Notes: generated by a model from the letters alone, not told the origin. 64,000 bases of DNA from Collinsella sp. An2 (GCF_002160065.1 NZ_NFJW01000001.1:355254-419253), one strand, 5' to 3'; positions 35,879 to 44,478 are shown, counted from the first letter of the stretch. Numbers and translations: made by a program.

Positions 35879-37293
35879 CCGGTCCCTCCGCTCTCGTGAA
35901 AGTCGAACAGGCGTCACGCGCCGCCATGAACGCGCCTTCTGCGCGCCCGACAGCCGGGCTTTCCGACGGTGTCCTCGGCGACGTGGCCCAGCGCTTTGGC
36001 ACGCCGCTCTACGTATTCGACGAGCGGGCGCTTGCCGAGCGCACGGCGTTCCTGCGCGCCTCGCTGCCTCAGGGTGTAGGGCTCTGCTATGCCATGAAAG
36101 CCAACACCTTCGTGCTTCCGCAGCTGTCGCCGCTCGTTGACCGCGTGGAGGTGTGCTCGCCCGGCGAGTATCGCATCTGCCGTACGGTCGGGGTGCCCCA
36201 GGGGAGGCTCGTGATATCGGGCGTCCATAAAGACGAGGCGACCGTTGCCGCCGCGCTGGCCGACGCGGCACAGCCGGCGACCGTGACGATTGAGTCCGAG
36301 GCCCAGATGCGGCTCGTCGACCAGCTGGCGCAACGGTTCGGCCTGCGTGTGCCGGTGCTGCTGCGCCTGACGAGCGCCAACCAGTTCGGTCTGGATGCGT
36401 GCAAGGTGCGCGAACTGGCGGGTCGCTACCTGCGAGCCACCCACATCGAGCTGCGTGGCGTCCAGTATTTCTCCGGCACGCAGAAGACCTCGGCCAAGCG
36501 CATCGGTCGAGAGATCGAGAAGCTGGACCGGTTCCTGGCAAGCCTTGAGCAGGAATGTGGCTGGCGTGCACCTGAGTTCGAGTACGGCCCCGGGCTGCCT
36601 GTCGCCTACTTCGAGGCCGATGCCTTCGACGAGCGGAGCCTGTTGGTGCAGATTGGCCGTCACCTGCAGGAGATGTCGTTTACGGGAGACATCGTCCTGG
36701 AGGTGGGGAGAAGCCTCGTGGCAAGCTGTGGAACGTATCTTACGAGCGTAGTCGATACCAAGTGCAACCGCGGCCAGCGCTACGCCATCGTGGACGGCGG
36801 CACGCATCAGCTGGTGTATTTTGGCCAGTCGATGGCCATGCGGCAGCCGTCGTGCCGGCTTCTGCGCCCTGGCACGCCGGGGGAGGCGGGTGCCGATCGC
36901 GACCACGCCGCCTGCGAGCGTGTCGCCGGCAGCCCTGCCGCCGATGCCCGCACCACCTGTGATCATGCCGCCGGTGACCCTGCCGCCGATACCCCCGCCA
37001 CTTGCGACGGCCTCGCGTCCGCTCCGGACAGCGAACGGGAGCTTTGGAACGTCTTCGGGTCGCTGTGCACCGTGAATGACGTGCTGGCCAAGCAGATGCC
37101 GCTTTGCGGACTGCGGGAACAAGACGTGCTTGCGTTTTCGAACGCGGGTGCCTACTGCGCGACGGAGGGCATCGCGCTCTTCCTCAGTCGCGATCTGCCG
37201 CGTGTCGTCGTGCTCGATCGCGCCGGAGAGCCCCATGTGGTTCGCGATGCGCTGCGTACCGACCCGCTCAACACCCCCTCCTCTTTCCGATAG
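35875..37293 (+). CDS. fold-III PLP-dependent decarboxylase in the dlt-like operon
   Basis: A 472-residue protein of the ornithine/DAP/arginine decarboxylase-2 family (alanine-racemase barrel plus beta domain). The PLP Lys75 is in C-Y-A-M-K-A-N-T. The barrel motif is V-Q-Y-F-S-G-T-Q where LysA has H-x-H-I-G-S-Q, the glycine loop is Y-G-P-G-L-P, and the C-terminal active-site segment is S-L-C-T-V-N-D-V-L. These substitutions set it apart from LysA. Residues about 330-390 are an Ala/Asp-rich insert with an imperfect 15-residue repeat. It overlaps the adenylation gene by 4 bp. BtrK of butirosin synthesis is a precedent for such an enzyme acting on a carrier-bound amino acid. Confidence 0.85.
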   Translation: MTGPSALVKVEQASRAAMNAPSARPTAGLSDGVLGDVAQRFGTPLYVFDERALAERTAFLRASLPQGVGLCYAMKANTFVLPQLSPLVDRVEVCSPGEYRICRTVGVPQGRLVISGVHKDEATVAAALADAAQPATVTIESEAQMRLVDQLAQRFGLRVPVLLRLTSANQFGLDACKVRELAGRYLRATHIELRGVQYFSGTQKTSAKRIGREIEKLDRFLASLEQECGWRAPEFEYGPGLPVAYFEADAFDERSLLVQIGRHLQEMSFTGDIVLEVGRSLVASCGTYLTSVVDTKCNRGQRYAIVDGGTHQLVYFGQSMAMRQPSCRLLRPGTPGEAGADRDHAACERVAGSPAADARTTCDHAAGDPAADTPATCDGLASAPDSERELWNVFGSLCTVNDVLAKQMPLCGLREQDVLAFSNAGAYCATEGIALFLSRDLPRVVVLDRAGEPHVVRDALRTDPLNTPSSFR

Positions 37294-37409
37294 CGGGAGC
37301 GCGGGCCACCTCCCCGCTTCCTGCAGCGGCCCGCGTTCCCGCACCCTTCGGAAGTTTTTGTCTCATGTTTCATGGGCACGTGCGTGCCCCGATTCGAAAG
37401 GAACCGATT

Positions 37410-37643
37410 ATGGACGCTCTGCTCGACATTCTCGAAGACCTCAGGCCCGGCGAGGACTATCGCTCGCGCACCGATTTGGTGGACGCGCGCGTGCTCGATT
37501 CGCTGACCATTCTTGCGCTCGTCTCCGAGCTCGAAGACACCTTCGACATTTCCATTCCCGCGGTCGAGATCGTCGCCGACAACTTCAACTCTCTTGCCGG
37601 CATGTGGGCCATGGTGAGTCGCCTGCGCGACGAGGACCTGTAG
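37410..37643 (+). CDS. DltC-like carrier protein
   Basis: A 77-residue acidic four-helix carrier. The phosphopantetheine Ser31 is in V-L-D-S-L-T, followed by a DltC-like E-L-E-D-T-F-D-I-S-I-P. It should receive the amino acid activated by the adenylation enzyme and deliver it at the membrane through MBOAT. A phosphopantetheinyl transferase is not in the window. The start is ATG 37410 after GAAAGGAA. The 116-bp spacer from the decarboxylase holds nothing I recognise. Confidence 0.92.
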   Translation: MDALLDILEDLRPGEDYRSRTDLVDARVLDSLTILALVSELEDTFDISIPAVEIVADNFNSLAGMWAMVSRLRDEDL

Positions 37644-37664
37644 GCGACGCGAGGCGGCGACCCC

Positions 37665-39254
37665 ATGAAGTCATATATCTCGCTTGCCGTGCTGGGACTG
37701 GTGCTGATTGCGGCCGTGATGCTCTACCAGCTCGCGCCGCGCCGGATGCGTCCTGTCGTGCTCCTCGCGGCAAGCTATGGGTACGTTTGGATGCTGAGCG
37801 GAGCGCTGCTGACGTTTTTGCTGTTTTCGACGGCGAGCATTTGGGCGACAGGCATGGTGCTGGATGCCCTGCGTAGCCGACGTGCGGCGGAGCTTGCCGA
37901 GCCGGGGGCGTCGCGCCGTGCGGTGAAGCAGCGGTATCAGCGCCTCATGCGCTGCATGCTCGCGACTGGTGCGGCGGCGAACCTTGGCGTGCTCGCCGCG
38001 CTCAAGTACCTGCCCTTCTTTGCGGGGCTTGCCAAACCGCTGCTCGCCGCTGTGGGTGTTGCGGCGCCTACGGCCGGGCTCGGCATCGGCGTGCCAATCG
38101 GCATATCGTTCTATACGCTGCAGGCCATCTCCTATCTGGCGGATGTCTACCGCGGCACCATTTCCGCCGATCGCAATCCCGTGCGACTGGCGCTCTTTCT
38201 CGCATTCTTTCCGCAGATCATGGAAGGGCCCATCGCTCGCTATGGCCAGACGGCTGCCCGCCTGTGGGAGGGACGGCCCGTTACGGCAGAGGCGCTCTTT
38301 GGTGGATCGGCGCGCATTCTGTGGGGCCTGGCGAAGAAGCTCGTGGTAGCCGATCGCGTGAACGCGCTCGTAAAGGCTGTCTTTGATGACTATGGTTCCT
38401 ACGACGGCGGCGTGATCGCGCTGGCCGCAGTGCTCTATACGGCGCAGCTGTACTTCGATTTCTCCGGCGCGATGGACATCGCCGTGGGAGCGGGACGCAT
38501 CTTCGGCGTGTCCGAGCCAGAGAACTTTCGACAGCCGTTTGCTTCGCGCACGGCATCGGAGTTTTGGCAGCGCTGGCATGTGACGCTGGGCTCGTGGTTT
38601 CGCGACTACGTGTTCTATCCGGTGTCGCTCTCTGCCCCGGTCAAACGCCTCTCTGCAGCTGCGCGCCGCGCGCTGGGTAGCCGTGTGGGTCCCGTTGCCG
38701 CAAGTGGCGTCGCGCTCGCCTGCGTATGGCTGGGAAACGGGCTGTGGCACGGCGCGGGAGGTCAGTACCTGCTCTTTGGCGCGTACTATTTCGTGCTCAT
38801 ATGGACGGGCGGCCTGGTGGTCCCTTTGGCAGAGCGGCTGTGCTTGCATATGGGGATCGACCGTGACGGCCGTGCCTGGCATGCATGGCAGCACCTGCGG
38901 ACCCTTGCGGTGATCGTCGTGGGCGAGCTCATCTTTCGCGCTGCGAGTGCGGAGGACGCCCTGTCCATGGTATGGCGTCTGGTGACGACCTTCTCTTTTG
39001 CCTCGTTTGCGGATGGGACCGTGTTGACGCTCGGCATGGATGCCGCAGATGTTGCGGTGGTCAGCGTGGCGGTCGTCGTCCTACTCGTCGTGGGCCATCT
39101 GCGTGAGCGCGGCATGCATCCGCTGCGCCGCATGTGGTCCTGCCCGTGGCCGGCGCGTGCTGCCCTGCTGCTTGCGCTTGCTATGGTGAGCGTCGTCTTT
39201 GGCGCCTATGGGGCCTCCTATGTTCCGATTGACCCCATGTATGCACAGTTCTGA
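37665..39254 (+). CDS. DltB-like MBOAT acyltransferase
   Basis: A 529-residue membrane-bound O-acyltransferase with about 12 hydrophobic segments. The catalytic His362 is in N-G-L-W-H-G-A-G-G-Q-Y, and the family marker R-P-F-A-S-R-T-A-S-E-F-W-Q-R-W-H is near residue 292 onward (here beginning Q-P-F). DltB homologues take aminoacyl groups from the carrier and pass them outward to a glycopolymer. Translation starts at ATG 37665, 21 nt after the carrier stop. The acceptor polymer cannot be read from sequence. Confidence 0.93.
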   Translation: MKSYISLAVLGLVLIAAVMLYQLAPRRMRPVVLLAASYGYVWMLSGALLTFLLFSTASIWATGMVLDALRSRRAAELAEPGASRRAVKQRYQRLMRCMLATGAAANLGVLAALKYLPFFAGLAKPLLAAVGVAAPTAGLGIGVPIGISFYTLQAISYLADVYRGTISADRNPVRLALFLAFFPQIMEGPIARYGQTAARLWEGRPVTAEALFGGSARILWGLAKKLVVADRVNALVKAVFDDYGSYDGGVIALAAVLYTAQLYFDFSGAMDIAVGAGRIFGVSEPENFRQPFASRTASEFWQRWHVTLGSWFRDYVFYPVSLSAPVKRLSAAARRALGSRVGPVAASGVALACVWLGNGLWHGAGGQYLLFGAYYFVLIWTGGLVVPLAERLCLHMGIDRDGRAWHAWQHLRTLAVIVVGELIFRAASAEDALSMVWRLVTTFSFASFADGTVLTLGMDAADVAVVSVAVVVLLVVGHLRERGMHPLRRMWSCPWPARAALLLALAMVSVVFGAYGASYVPIDPMYAQF

Positions 39255-39267
39255 GAGGAGACATCGC

Positions 39268-40239
39268 ATGGTGCGAGTCGTTCGTCATATCCGTTCCACA
39301 GCGATCGCGCTCACGGTGATGGCGGTTGCTGTCGCGCTGTTGGCGGGCGCGTCCTACGTGGTGATGCCCAAGAATAATCAAGCCGAGTTCGGTCAGGTCG
39401 ATGCCGCCGCTCACGGCGTCATGGGCGAGCCTGCCAACTCCATCGACGTGCTGTTTTTGGGCGACAGCGAGGCGTTCAGCTCGTTTTCGCCGCTGCAGCT
39501 GTGGGGCGAGCGGGGCATTACATCCTACACCTGCGCAACGAGCGCTCAGCGCCTGAGCTACACACGTACGCTGCTTGCGCGCGCCCTCAAGCGGCAGCGA
39601 CCGCGCGTGGTGATGCTCGAGACGGATTGCGTCTATGCACGCCTGACGCTGGGCGATGCGGCCTTTCGGTTGCTTTCCGACGTGTTTCCCATCTTTGAGT
39701 ACCATGACCGATGGAAACACCTGCGCCCGGAGGATATCGCCGGCAGCGTGCGCCAAACCTGGACGGACGAGCTCAAGGGATTCCGTCTGGACCACGCCAT
39801 GGATATCAAGGCCGCCGACGACTCCTCGCACATGGCGGAGACCGACAAGGTTGCGAAAGTGTCGCGGCTCAATCGGCTTCACCTCAACGAGATCCATCGC
39901 ATGTGCACGGAACACGGTGCAAAGCTTGTTTTGGTGAGCACGCCCAGCACGGTCAATTGGAACATGGCGCGGCATCGGGGCATCGAGCAGTTTGCCCGCG
40001 AAATGGGTGTCGATTACTACGACTTCAACCTGGGTGAGCACGAGGTGCCGATCGATTGGTCGTGCGAGACCTATGACGGAGGAGACCATTTGAACCTTGC
40101 TGGTGCCAAGAAGGTGACGAGCGCCGTGGGTGCGCTGCTGAGCGAGGTGTACGACATGCCTGACCATAGGCAGGATGCTGCCTTCGATGCTTGGAACGAC
40201 GCCTATAACCGCTACCAGCAGCGTCTTTCTGCCCTGTGA
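39268..40239 (+). CDS. DltD/AlgX-like SGNH extracytoplasmic protein
   Basis: A 323-residue protein. One N-terminal helix (about 12-32) serves as anchor or signal. The SGNH-like catalytic Ser67 is in F-L-G-D-S-E, and the C-terminal G-G-D-H-L-N (Asp273, His274) completes the dyad. DltD and related SGNH proteins act outside the membrane in the last transfer or hydrolysis step of acylation. The start is ATG 39268 after GAGAGGA, 13 nt after the MBOAT stop. It is the last gene of the operon. Confidence 0.88.
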   Translation: MVRVVRHIRSTAIALTVMAVAVALLAGASYVVMPKNNQAEFGQVDAAAHGVMGEPANSIDVLFLGDSEAFSSFSPLQLWGERGITSYTCATSAQRLSYTRTLLARALKRQRPRVVMLETDCVYARLTLGDAAFRLLSDVFPIFEYHDRWKHLRPEDIAGSVRQTWTDELKGFRLDHAMDIKAADDSSHMAETDKVAKVSRLNRLHLNEIHRMCTEHGAKLVLVSTPSTVNWNMARHRGIEQFAREMGVDYYDFNLGEHEVPIDWSCETYDGGDHLNLAGAKKVTSAVGALLSEVYDMPDHRQDAAFDAWNDAYNRYQQRLSAL

Positions 40240-40286
40240 TGCCGCAGGGGACCAGGCGGAAAGAAGCCGCCACAGGTCCTCCATGA

Positions 40287-40305
40287 TGTAACAAAGATGT
40301 TTACA
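40287..40305. promoter_or_regulatory. TGTAAC-N7-TTTACA dyad upstream of the Rrf2 gene
   Basis: The 19-bp dyad has the same TGTAA-n-N7-n-TTACA form as three dyads upstream of the YwnB-like gene. It lies about 60 bp before the Rrf2 start and is a likely autoregulatory site. Confidence 0.65.
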
Positions 40306-40361
40306 ACATAGGTGTCAAGGGAGTATGCTGCTGGAAAGCGACTGTGGAAGGTAGGGACTAC

Positions 40362-40790
40362 ATGCAGATCTCGACGCGGTTTTCCATGGCGGTGCATACA
40401 CTGCTGTGCATTGCGTATTTCACGCCAAAGGAGCGGGTGACCTCATCGTTTGTGGCGCAGAGCGTGAACGCGAATCCTGTGGTCATTCGACGCGTCTTCG
40501 GGCAGCTCAAGGAGGCCGGCCTCATCACGGTGGAGATGGGTATCGGCGGAGCGAAGCTTGCGCGTCCTGCCGATACGATCACGCTGCTCGACGTGTTTCG
40601 AGCAGTGGAGAGCGTGGATGGCGACCTGTTTAACTTCCATGCCGATCCCAACCCCGAGTGCCCGGTGGGCCACAGCATCCATGCTGTACTCGATGGCGAG
40701 CTGGCCGACGCACAGCGCGCGCTCGAGGACCGCTTGGCTCAGTCGACCCTGGCCGATCTCGAGGGCCGTGTGGAGCAGCTGAACTCCTAG
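40362..40790 (+). CDS. Rrf2-family regulator, YwnA-like
   Basis: A 142-residue Rrf2 regulator. The winged helix-turn-helix (T-S-S-F-V-A-Q-S-V-N-A-N-P-V-V-I-R-R-V-F, residues about 28-47) is followed by a wing G-I-G-G-A-K-L-A. A single Cys in the sensor loop (N-P-E-C-P-V-G) replaces the three-Cys Fe-S site of IscR/NsrR, so a thiol or other signal is more likely. ATG 40362 is the start; GTG 40344 is in frame. In B. subtilis, ywnA is next to ywnB, and a YwnB-like gene is nearby here. Confidence 0.88.
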   Translation: MQISTRFSMAVHTLLCIAYFTPKERVTSSFVAQSVNANPVVIRRVFGQLKEAGLITVEMGIGGAKLARPADTITLLDVFRAVESVDGDLFNFHADPNPECPVGHSIHAVLDGELADAQRALEDRLAQSTLADLEGRVEQLNS

Positions 40791-40970
40791 GCGCGCCCGA
40801 TGTAGGGCGCGGTGACGCACGTCGTCCGCTGCGTCGCATCCAAAGCAATTACAGAGTGTGTCGATAGACCGCGCCGCGCGGCAGGGTAGCTCTGTGCAAA
40901 AACACCGAATGTCGCGGGTGTAGGCCGCGGAGCTGCGGCTCGAATCGCATGTTTACATGAGGAGGGCATT

Positions 40971-41900
40971 ATGGAAGGAACGTTGCGTTTGGTGAGCGCA
41001 CCAAGGGAGGGAAGCCTGTCCGAGCAGGTTGAACGGCTGCGCCGTGCGCTGGATGAAGCCGATGCGGTTGTGATCGGCGCGGGCGCCGGGCTTTCGACCG
41101 CCGCTGGGTTCACCTACGGCGGAGATCGTTTTACCAAGTGGTTCGGCGACTTTGCAGATAGGTACGGGTTCACCGACATGTATTCGGGCGGGTTCTATCC
41201 CTTCGATACATTCGAGGAGTACTGGGCGTTCTGGAGTCGCAACATCTACTGCAACCGCTATCTGCCGGCGCCGGGCAGCGTCTATGCTGATCTGTTCGGC
41301 GTTGTGCGCAACCGGGACTATTTCGTGCTCACGACTAACGTAGACCATCAGTTCCAGATTGCAGGGTTCGATAAGCACCGGCTGTTCTACACCCAGGGCG
41401 ATTACGGCCTGTTCCAATGCAGCGAACCGTGCCATGCGAAGACCTACGATAACGAGGCTGCGGTATGCGCGATGCTCAAGGCGCAAGGATACGTCAAGGG
41501 GGCCGATGGGGCGTACGAGCTTCCCGAAGGGGTCCGTCCGCTCATGGAGGTGCCGAGCGACCTGGTGCCGCACTGTCCGGTCTGTGGTAAGCCGATGAGC
41601 ACGAATCTGCGTATCGACAACACGTTCGTGGAGGATGAGGGCTGGCATCGCGCGGCGGAACGTTGGGCTGACTTTCAGCGGCGGCACGAGAGGACGCGCA
41701 CGCTGTACCTGGAGCTTGGCGTGGGGTATAACACGCCGGCCATCATCAAGTTTCCCTTCTGGCGGGCGACGGCAAACAATCCGTTGGCGACGTATGTTTG
41801 CGTGAACAGGGGAGAGGCCGCAGCGCCGGTCGACATCGAACGCCAGTCGATTCTCATTAACGCCGACATCGCCTCCGTTATCTCTACCCTCACCGCTTAG
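40971..41900 (+). CDS. SirTM-class sirtuin (protein ADP-ribosyltransferase)
   Basis: A 309-residue macrodomain-linked sirtuin. The NAD motif is G-A-G-A-G-L-S-T-A-A-G-F (about 37-48) and T-N-V-D-H-Q-F is near residue 125. The Q-G-D-Y-G-L-F-Q-C segment has Gln where deacetylases have the catalytic His. A zinc module (C...C-P-V-C-G-K-P-M) is present. SirTM enzymes ADP-ribosylate lipoyl-modified GcvH-L, and a linked macrodomain reverses it. The macrodomain partner is here (42936), but gcvH-L and the lipoate ligase are not in the window. Confidence 0.9.
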   Translation: MEGTLRLVSAPREGSLSEQVERLRRALDEADAVVIGAGAGLSTAAGFTYGGDRFTKWFGDFADRYGFTDMYSGGFYPFDTFEEYWAFWSRNIYCNRYLPAPGSVYADLFGVVRNRDYFVLTTNVDHQFQIAGFDKHRLFYTQGDYGLFQCSEPCHAKTYDNEAAVCAMLKAQGYVKGADGAYELPEGVRPLMEVPSDLVPHCPVCGKPMSTNLRIDNTFVEDEGWHRAAERWADFQRRHERTRTLYLELGVGYNTPAIIKFPFWRATANNPLATYVCVNRGEAAAPVDIERQSILINADIASVISTLTA

Positions 41901-42024
41901 ATGTCCGATCGGGATGGAGTCTCTTTCGGTAAGCTCTTTACATTTCAGCGAGTGACATCGGCTTTGGCCGGTTGGGATTGGTTCCTGACCGGCCATTTCT
42001 TCATATGTGATGGGCGTTCGTTAA

Positions 42025-42150
42025 TGTAATAGCAACTGTTACAACATGAAGATACCGTGGAGACACACACGACTTAGCTGTAACAGTTGACAGTACAACG
42101 AAACGACGGTTTACTGGGAGTCGTCAAGAGGTGTAAGCAAAACACTTACA
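42025..42150. promoter_or_regulatory. three TGTAA-type 19-bp dyads upstream of the YwnB-like gene
   Basis: TGTAAT-N7-GTTACA (42025-42043), TGTAAC-N7-AGTACA (42079-42097) and TGTAAG-N7-CTTACA (42132-42150) are spaced 54 and 53 bp apart, about five helical turns. They match the dyad before the Rrf2 gene, so they are most likely cooperative Rrf2 binding sites. Confidence 0.75.
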
Positions 42151-42192
42151 TCAAGCAAGCCGAAGGGATTCGGTCAAGAGAAAGGACCCATC

Positions 42193-42828
42193 ATGAAGAT
42201 CGCAGTCGTGTGCGCCAATGGCAAGGCCGGTCGTCTCATCGTCAAGGAGGCCGTCGAGCGTGGCCACGAGGTCACCGCCGTCGTGCGCGGCGAAAACAAG
42301 ACCGTCGCCCAGAATGTGCTGGTCAAGGATCTGTTTGACCTGACCTCCGACGACCTCGCCGGTTTCGATGCCGTCATTGACGCCTTCGGCGCCTGGACTC
42401 CGGAGACCCTGCCGCAGCACAGCACCTCGCTGAGGCACCTGTGCGACATTCTGTCCGGCTCCGACGCGCGCCTGCTCGTCGTCGGTGGTGCAGGCAGCCT
42501 CTACGTGAACCCCGAGCACACCGTCACCGTGTCCGAGGGCCCCGAGTTTCCCGACGCGTTCAAGCCGCTTGCTGCCGCCATGGCTCAAGCTTTGGACGAG
42601 CTGCGTAAGCGCGCCGACGTGCGCTGGACCTATCTCTCCCCAGCGGCCGACTTCCAGGCCGATGGCGAGCGTACCGGCGCCTATATCCTGGCGGGTGAGG
42701 AGCTGCGTGTAAACGATGCCGGCGAGTCTATTATTTCCTATGCGGACTACGCAATCGCCATGGTCGACGAGGCCGAGCGTACGACAGACGCGCATATCCA
42801 GCAGCGCATTTCGGTCGTCCGCCGCTAG
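42193..42828 (+). CDS. YwnB-like NAD(P)H-binding protein
   Basis: A 211-residue atypical SDR/NmrA-like protein. The N-terminal cofactor motif appears as V-V-C-A-N-G-K-A-G-R (about 5-14), followed by V-V-R in strand 2 and V-V-G-G-A-G-S-L near residue 97. It has no classical Tyr-x3-Lys, as in YwnB and biliverdin-reductase-like relatives. The start is ATG 42193 after AGAAAGGA. It is probably controlled by the YwnA-like Rrf2 protein through the dyads upstream. Confidence 0.9.
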   Translation: MKIAVVCANGKAGRLIVKEAVERGHEVTAVVRGENKTVAQNVLVKDLFDLTSDDLAGFDAVIDAFGAWTPETLPQHSTSLRHLCDILSGSDARLLVVGGAGSLYVNPEHTVTVSEGPEFPDAFKPLAAAMAQALDELRKRADVRWTYLSPAADFQADGERTGAYILAGEELRVNDAGESIISYADYAIAMVDEAERTTDAHIQQRISVVRR

Positions 42829-42935
42829 CGTCTCGACACATCCCGAGGGGTGCGCCCGTCGGGGCCGAATCGAACGATATGGTGGTATGACGGGAGTGTT
42901 GCGTGGGCCGCGCGACGGCGGGAAGGGGAGACACG

Positions 42936-43748
42936 ATGGATGAGAAGCGTAAGAACGAGTTGGTGAGCCGCACGGTCGCGTGGCTGGTGGATGAACGGCG
43001 CAGGACCGGTGGTTGGATGCTGCCCGACGGCGAGCCCGATGCCTCGGCCTCCTTCGAGGAGAAGTGGCGAGCCTTCCGGGCACTAGTGAACACGCGCGAA
43101 CCGTTTCCTGCCGACCCCGCGTTTCTCGCCGTACAGGATGAGCTGCTGCGCGGCATGATCGCCGATGCGGGCATCACGCCTGTGGACGAAATCGCGCCCG
43201 CGTCGGCCGATCATCGCCTGTCCGTCTGGCAGGGCGACATCACCACGCTCGCCGCGGACGCTATCGTGAATGCGGCGAACTCCGGTATGACCGGTTGCTG
43301 GCAGCCGCTCCATTCGTGCATCGACAACGCGATCCACACATTTGCGGGCGTGCAGCTTCGACTGGAGTGCGCGCGTCTCATGGAGGCGCAGGGCCACCCG
43401 GAGCCCACGGCGCAGGCGAAGGTCACGGGCGCCTACAACCTGCCGGCGCGCCGGGTCATCCATACGGTGGGCCCCATCGCGGCGGGACGCCCCACCGGGC
43501 AGCACCGGCGCGAGCTCGCCCAGTGTTATCGGTCCTGTCTTGACGCAGCCGCTGCCGAGGGGCTTCATACGGTCGCGTTCTGCTGCATCTCTACCGGCGT
43601 ATTCGGGTTTCCGCAGCATGAAGCGGCACAAATCGCCGTCAAGACGGTTCGCGCCTGGCTCGATGCCCATCCCGGCGCGGACATGCGCGTCGTCTTCAAT
43701 ACCTTCCTCGATGCCGACCGCGCCATATATCAGCAGCTGCTCGGGTAG
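42936..43748 (+). CDS. zinc-dependent macrodomain ADP-ribosyl hydrolase
   Basis: A 270-residue macrodomain protein. An N-terminal helical extension (about 1-85) precedes the macrodomain: W-Q-G-D-I-T-T-L, then V-N-A-A-N-S-G-M-T-G-C-W-Q-P-L-H-S-C-I-D-N-A-I-H. The Cys/His/Cys residues are the zinc-site pattern of SirTM-linked macrodomains. Next is S-T-G-V-F-G-F-P. It should remove ADP-ribose installed by the SirTM sirtuin encoded upstream. The start is ATG 42936 after GGAAGGGGAG. A YwnB-like gene separates it from the sirtuin. Confidence 0.92.
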   Translation: MDEKRKNELVSRTVAWLVDERRRTGGWMLPDGEPDASASFEEKWRAFRALVNTREPFPADPAFLAVQDELLRGMIADAGITPVDEIAPASADHRLSVWQGDITTLAADAIVNAANSGMTGCWQPLHSCIDNAIHTFAGVQLRLECARLMEAQGHPEPTAQAKVTGAYNLPARRVIHTVGPIAAGRPTGQHRRELAQCYRSCLDAAAAEGLHTVAFCCISTGVFGFPQHEAAQIAVKTVRAWLDAHPGADMRVVFNTFLDADRAIYQQLLG

Positions 43749-43760
43749 CTCACCGCATGC

Positions 43761-43791
43761 GCCCCAAAAGATGCCAGGCACCTTTTGGGGC
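43761..43791. terminator. bidirectional hairpin between convergent genes
   Basis: GCCCCAAAAG (43761-43770) pairs perfectly with CTTTTGGGGC (43782-43791) around an 11-nt loop. It lies between the convergent macrodomain and PTS EIIA stops. T/A runs are part of the stem itself, so it can act in both directions. Confidence 0.75.
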
Positions 43792-43801
43792 ACGTTGACA
43801 T

Positions 43802-44356
43802 CTACGCCCTGCTGACCTGCAGGACGGCAGCTCCGGCAGCGACCGTGCTCTCCGCCTCGGCCGTGAGGGTGACATCGGCGAACTCGGCCGTATTGGAAAC
43901 GGCGAGCACGACGCAGTCGGGATGTCCGGCTGCCTTGATCGCTGCGCGGTCGATGCCGATGATCGGCTCGCCGGCGTGCACGGTATCGCCCTGCGCCACA
44001 TAGCCCGTAAAGCCCTCGCCGTTCATCGCGACAGTGTCGATGCCCACATGCACGAGAGCCTCGATGCCGTTGCTGCCGGCGATGCCCACGGCGTGTCCCA
44101 TGACCACGGTGACCGTGCCAGAGATCGGGGCGTAGACCGTCTCCTCGTCGGGCCAAATGGCGCAGCCCTTGCCGAGCGTGTTGGCCGAGAACACCGGATC
44201 AGGCACATCGGCCATCGCGATCACGCGACCCGCGACCGGGGCGCAGAGCACATCTGCCCCTTCCTGTGCGGCGACGGCCGCAGGACGCGTGGGCGCGGCG
44301 GGCTCGGCTGCCTTGGTCGCCTCGCCCTTCTTCTTGAACATGTCGAACAGTCCCAT
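43802..44356 (-). CDS. PTS glucose-type EIIA (cassette B)
   Basis: A 184-residue IIA-Glc protein. The active His103 is in A-L-V-H-V-G-I-D-T, and the supporting His is in V-V-M-G-H-A-V-G. The M-G-L-F-D-M-F-K-K start and linker mirror the cassette A IIA. The start is ATG 44356; the frame stays open upstream, but GGAAG precedes this ATG. It ends a leftward operon with EIIBC, GH1 and a TSUP permease, closed by the hairpin at 43761-43791. Confidence 0.93.
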   Translation of the reverse strand: MGLFDMFKKKGEATKAAEPAAPTRPAAVAAQEGADVLCAPVAGRVIAMADVPDPVFSANTLGKGCAIWPDEETVYAPISGTVTVVMGHAVGIAGSNGIEALVHVGIDTVAMNGEGFTGYVAQGDTVHAGEPIIGIDRAAIKAAGHPDCVVLAVSNTAEFADVTLTAEAESTVAAGAAVLQVSRA

Positions 44357-44478
44357 GGTGATGCTTCCTTTCTGTGATGCCCCGCGAAGGGGCGCCTGTA
44401 GTTCGGTTTCTGCGATTTTATGTATCGGCCTGCGTGCGTTTGTGGCCTCTGTGGTCGCGGTAGCGCTTGGCGGCTTGT

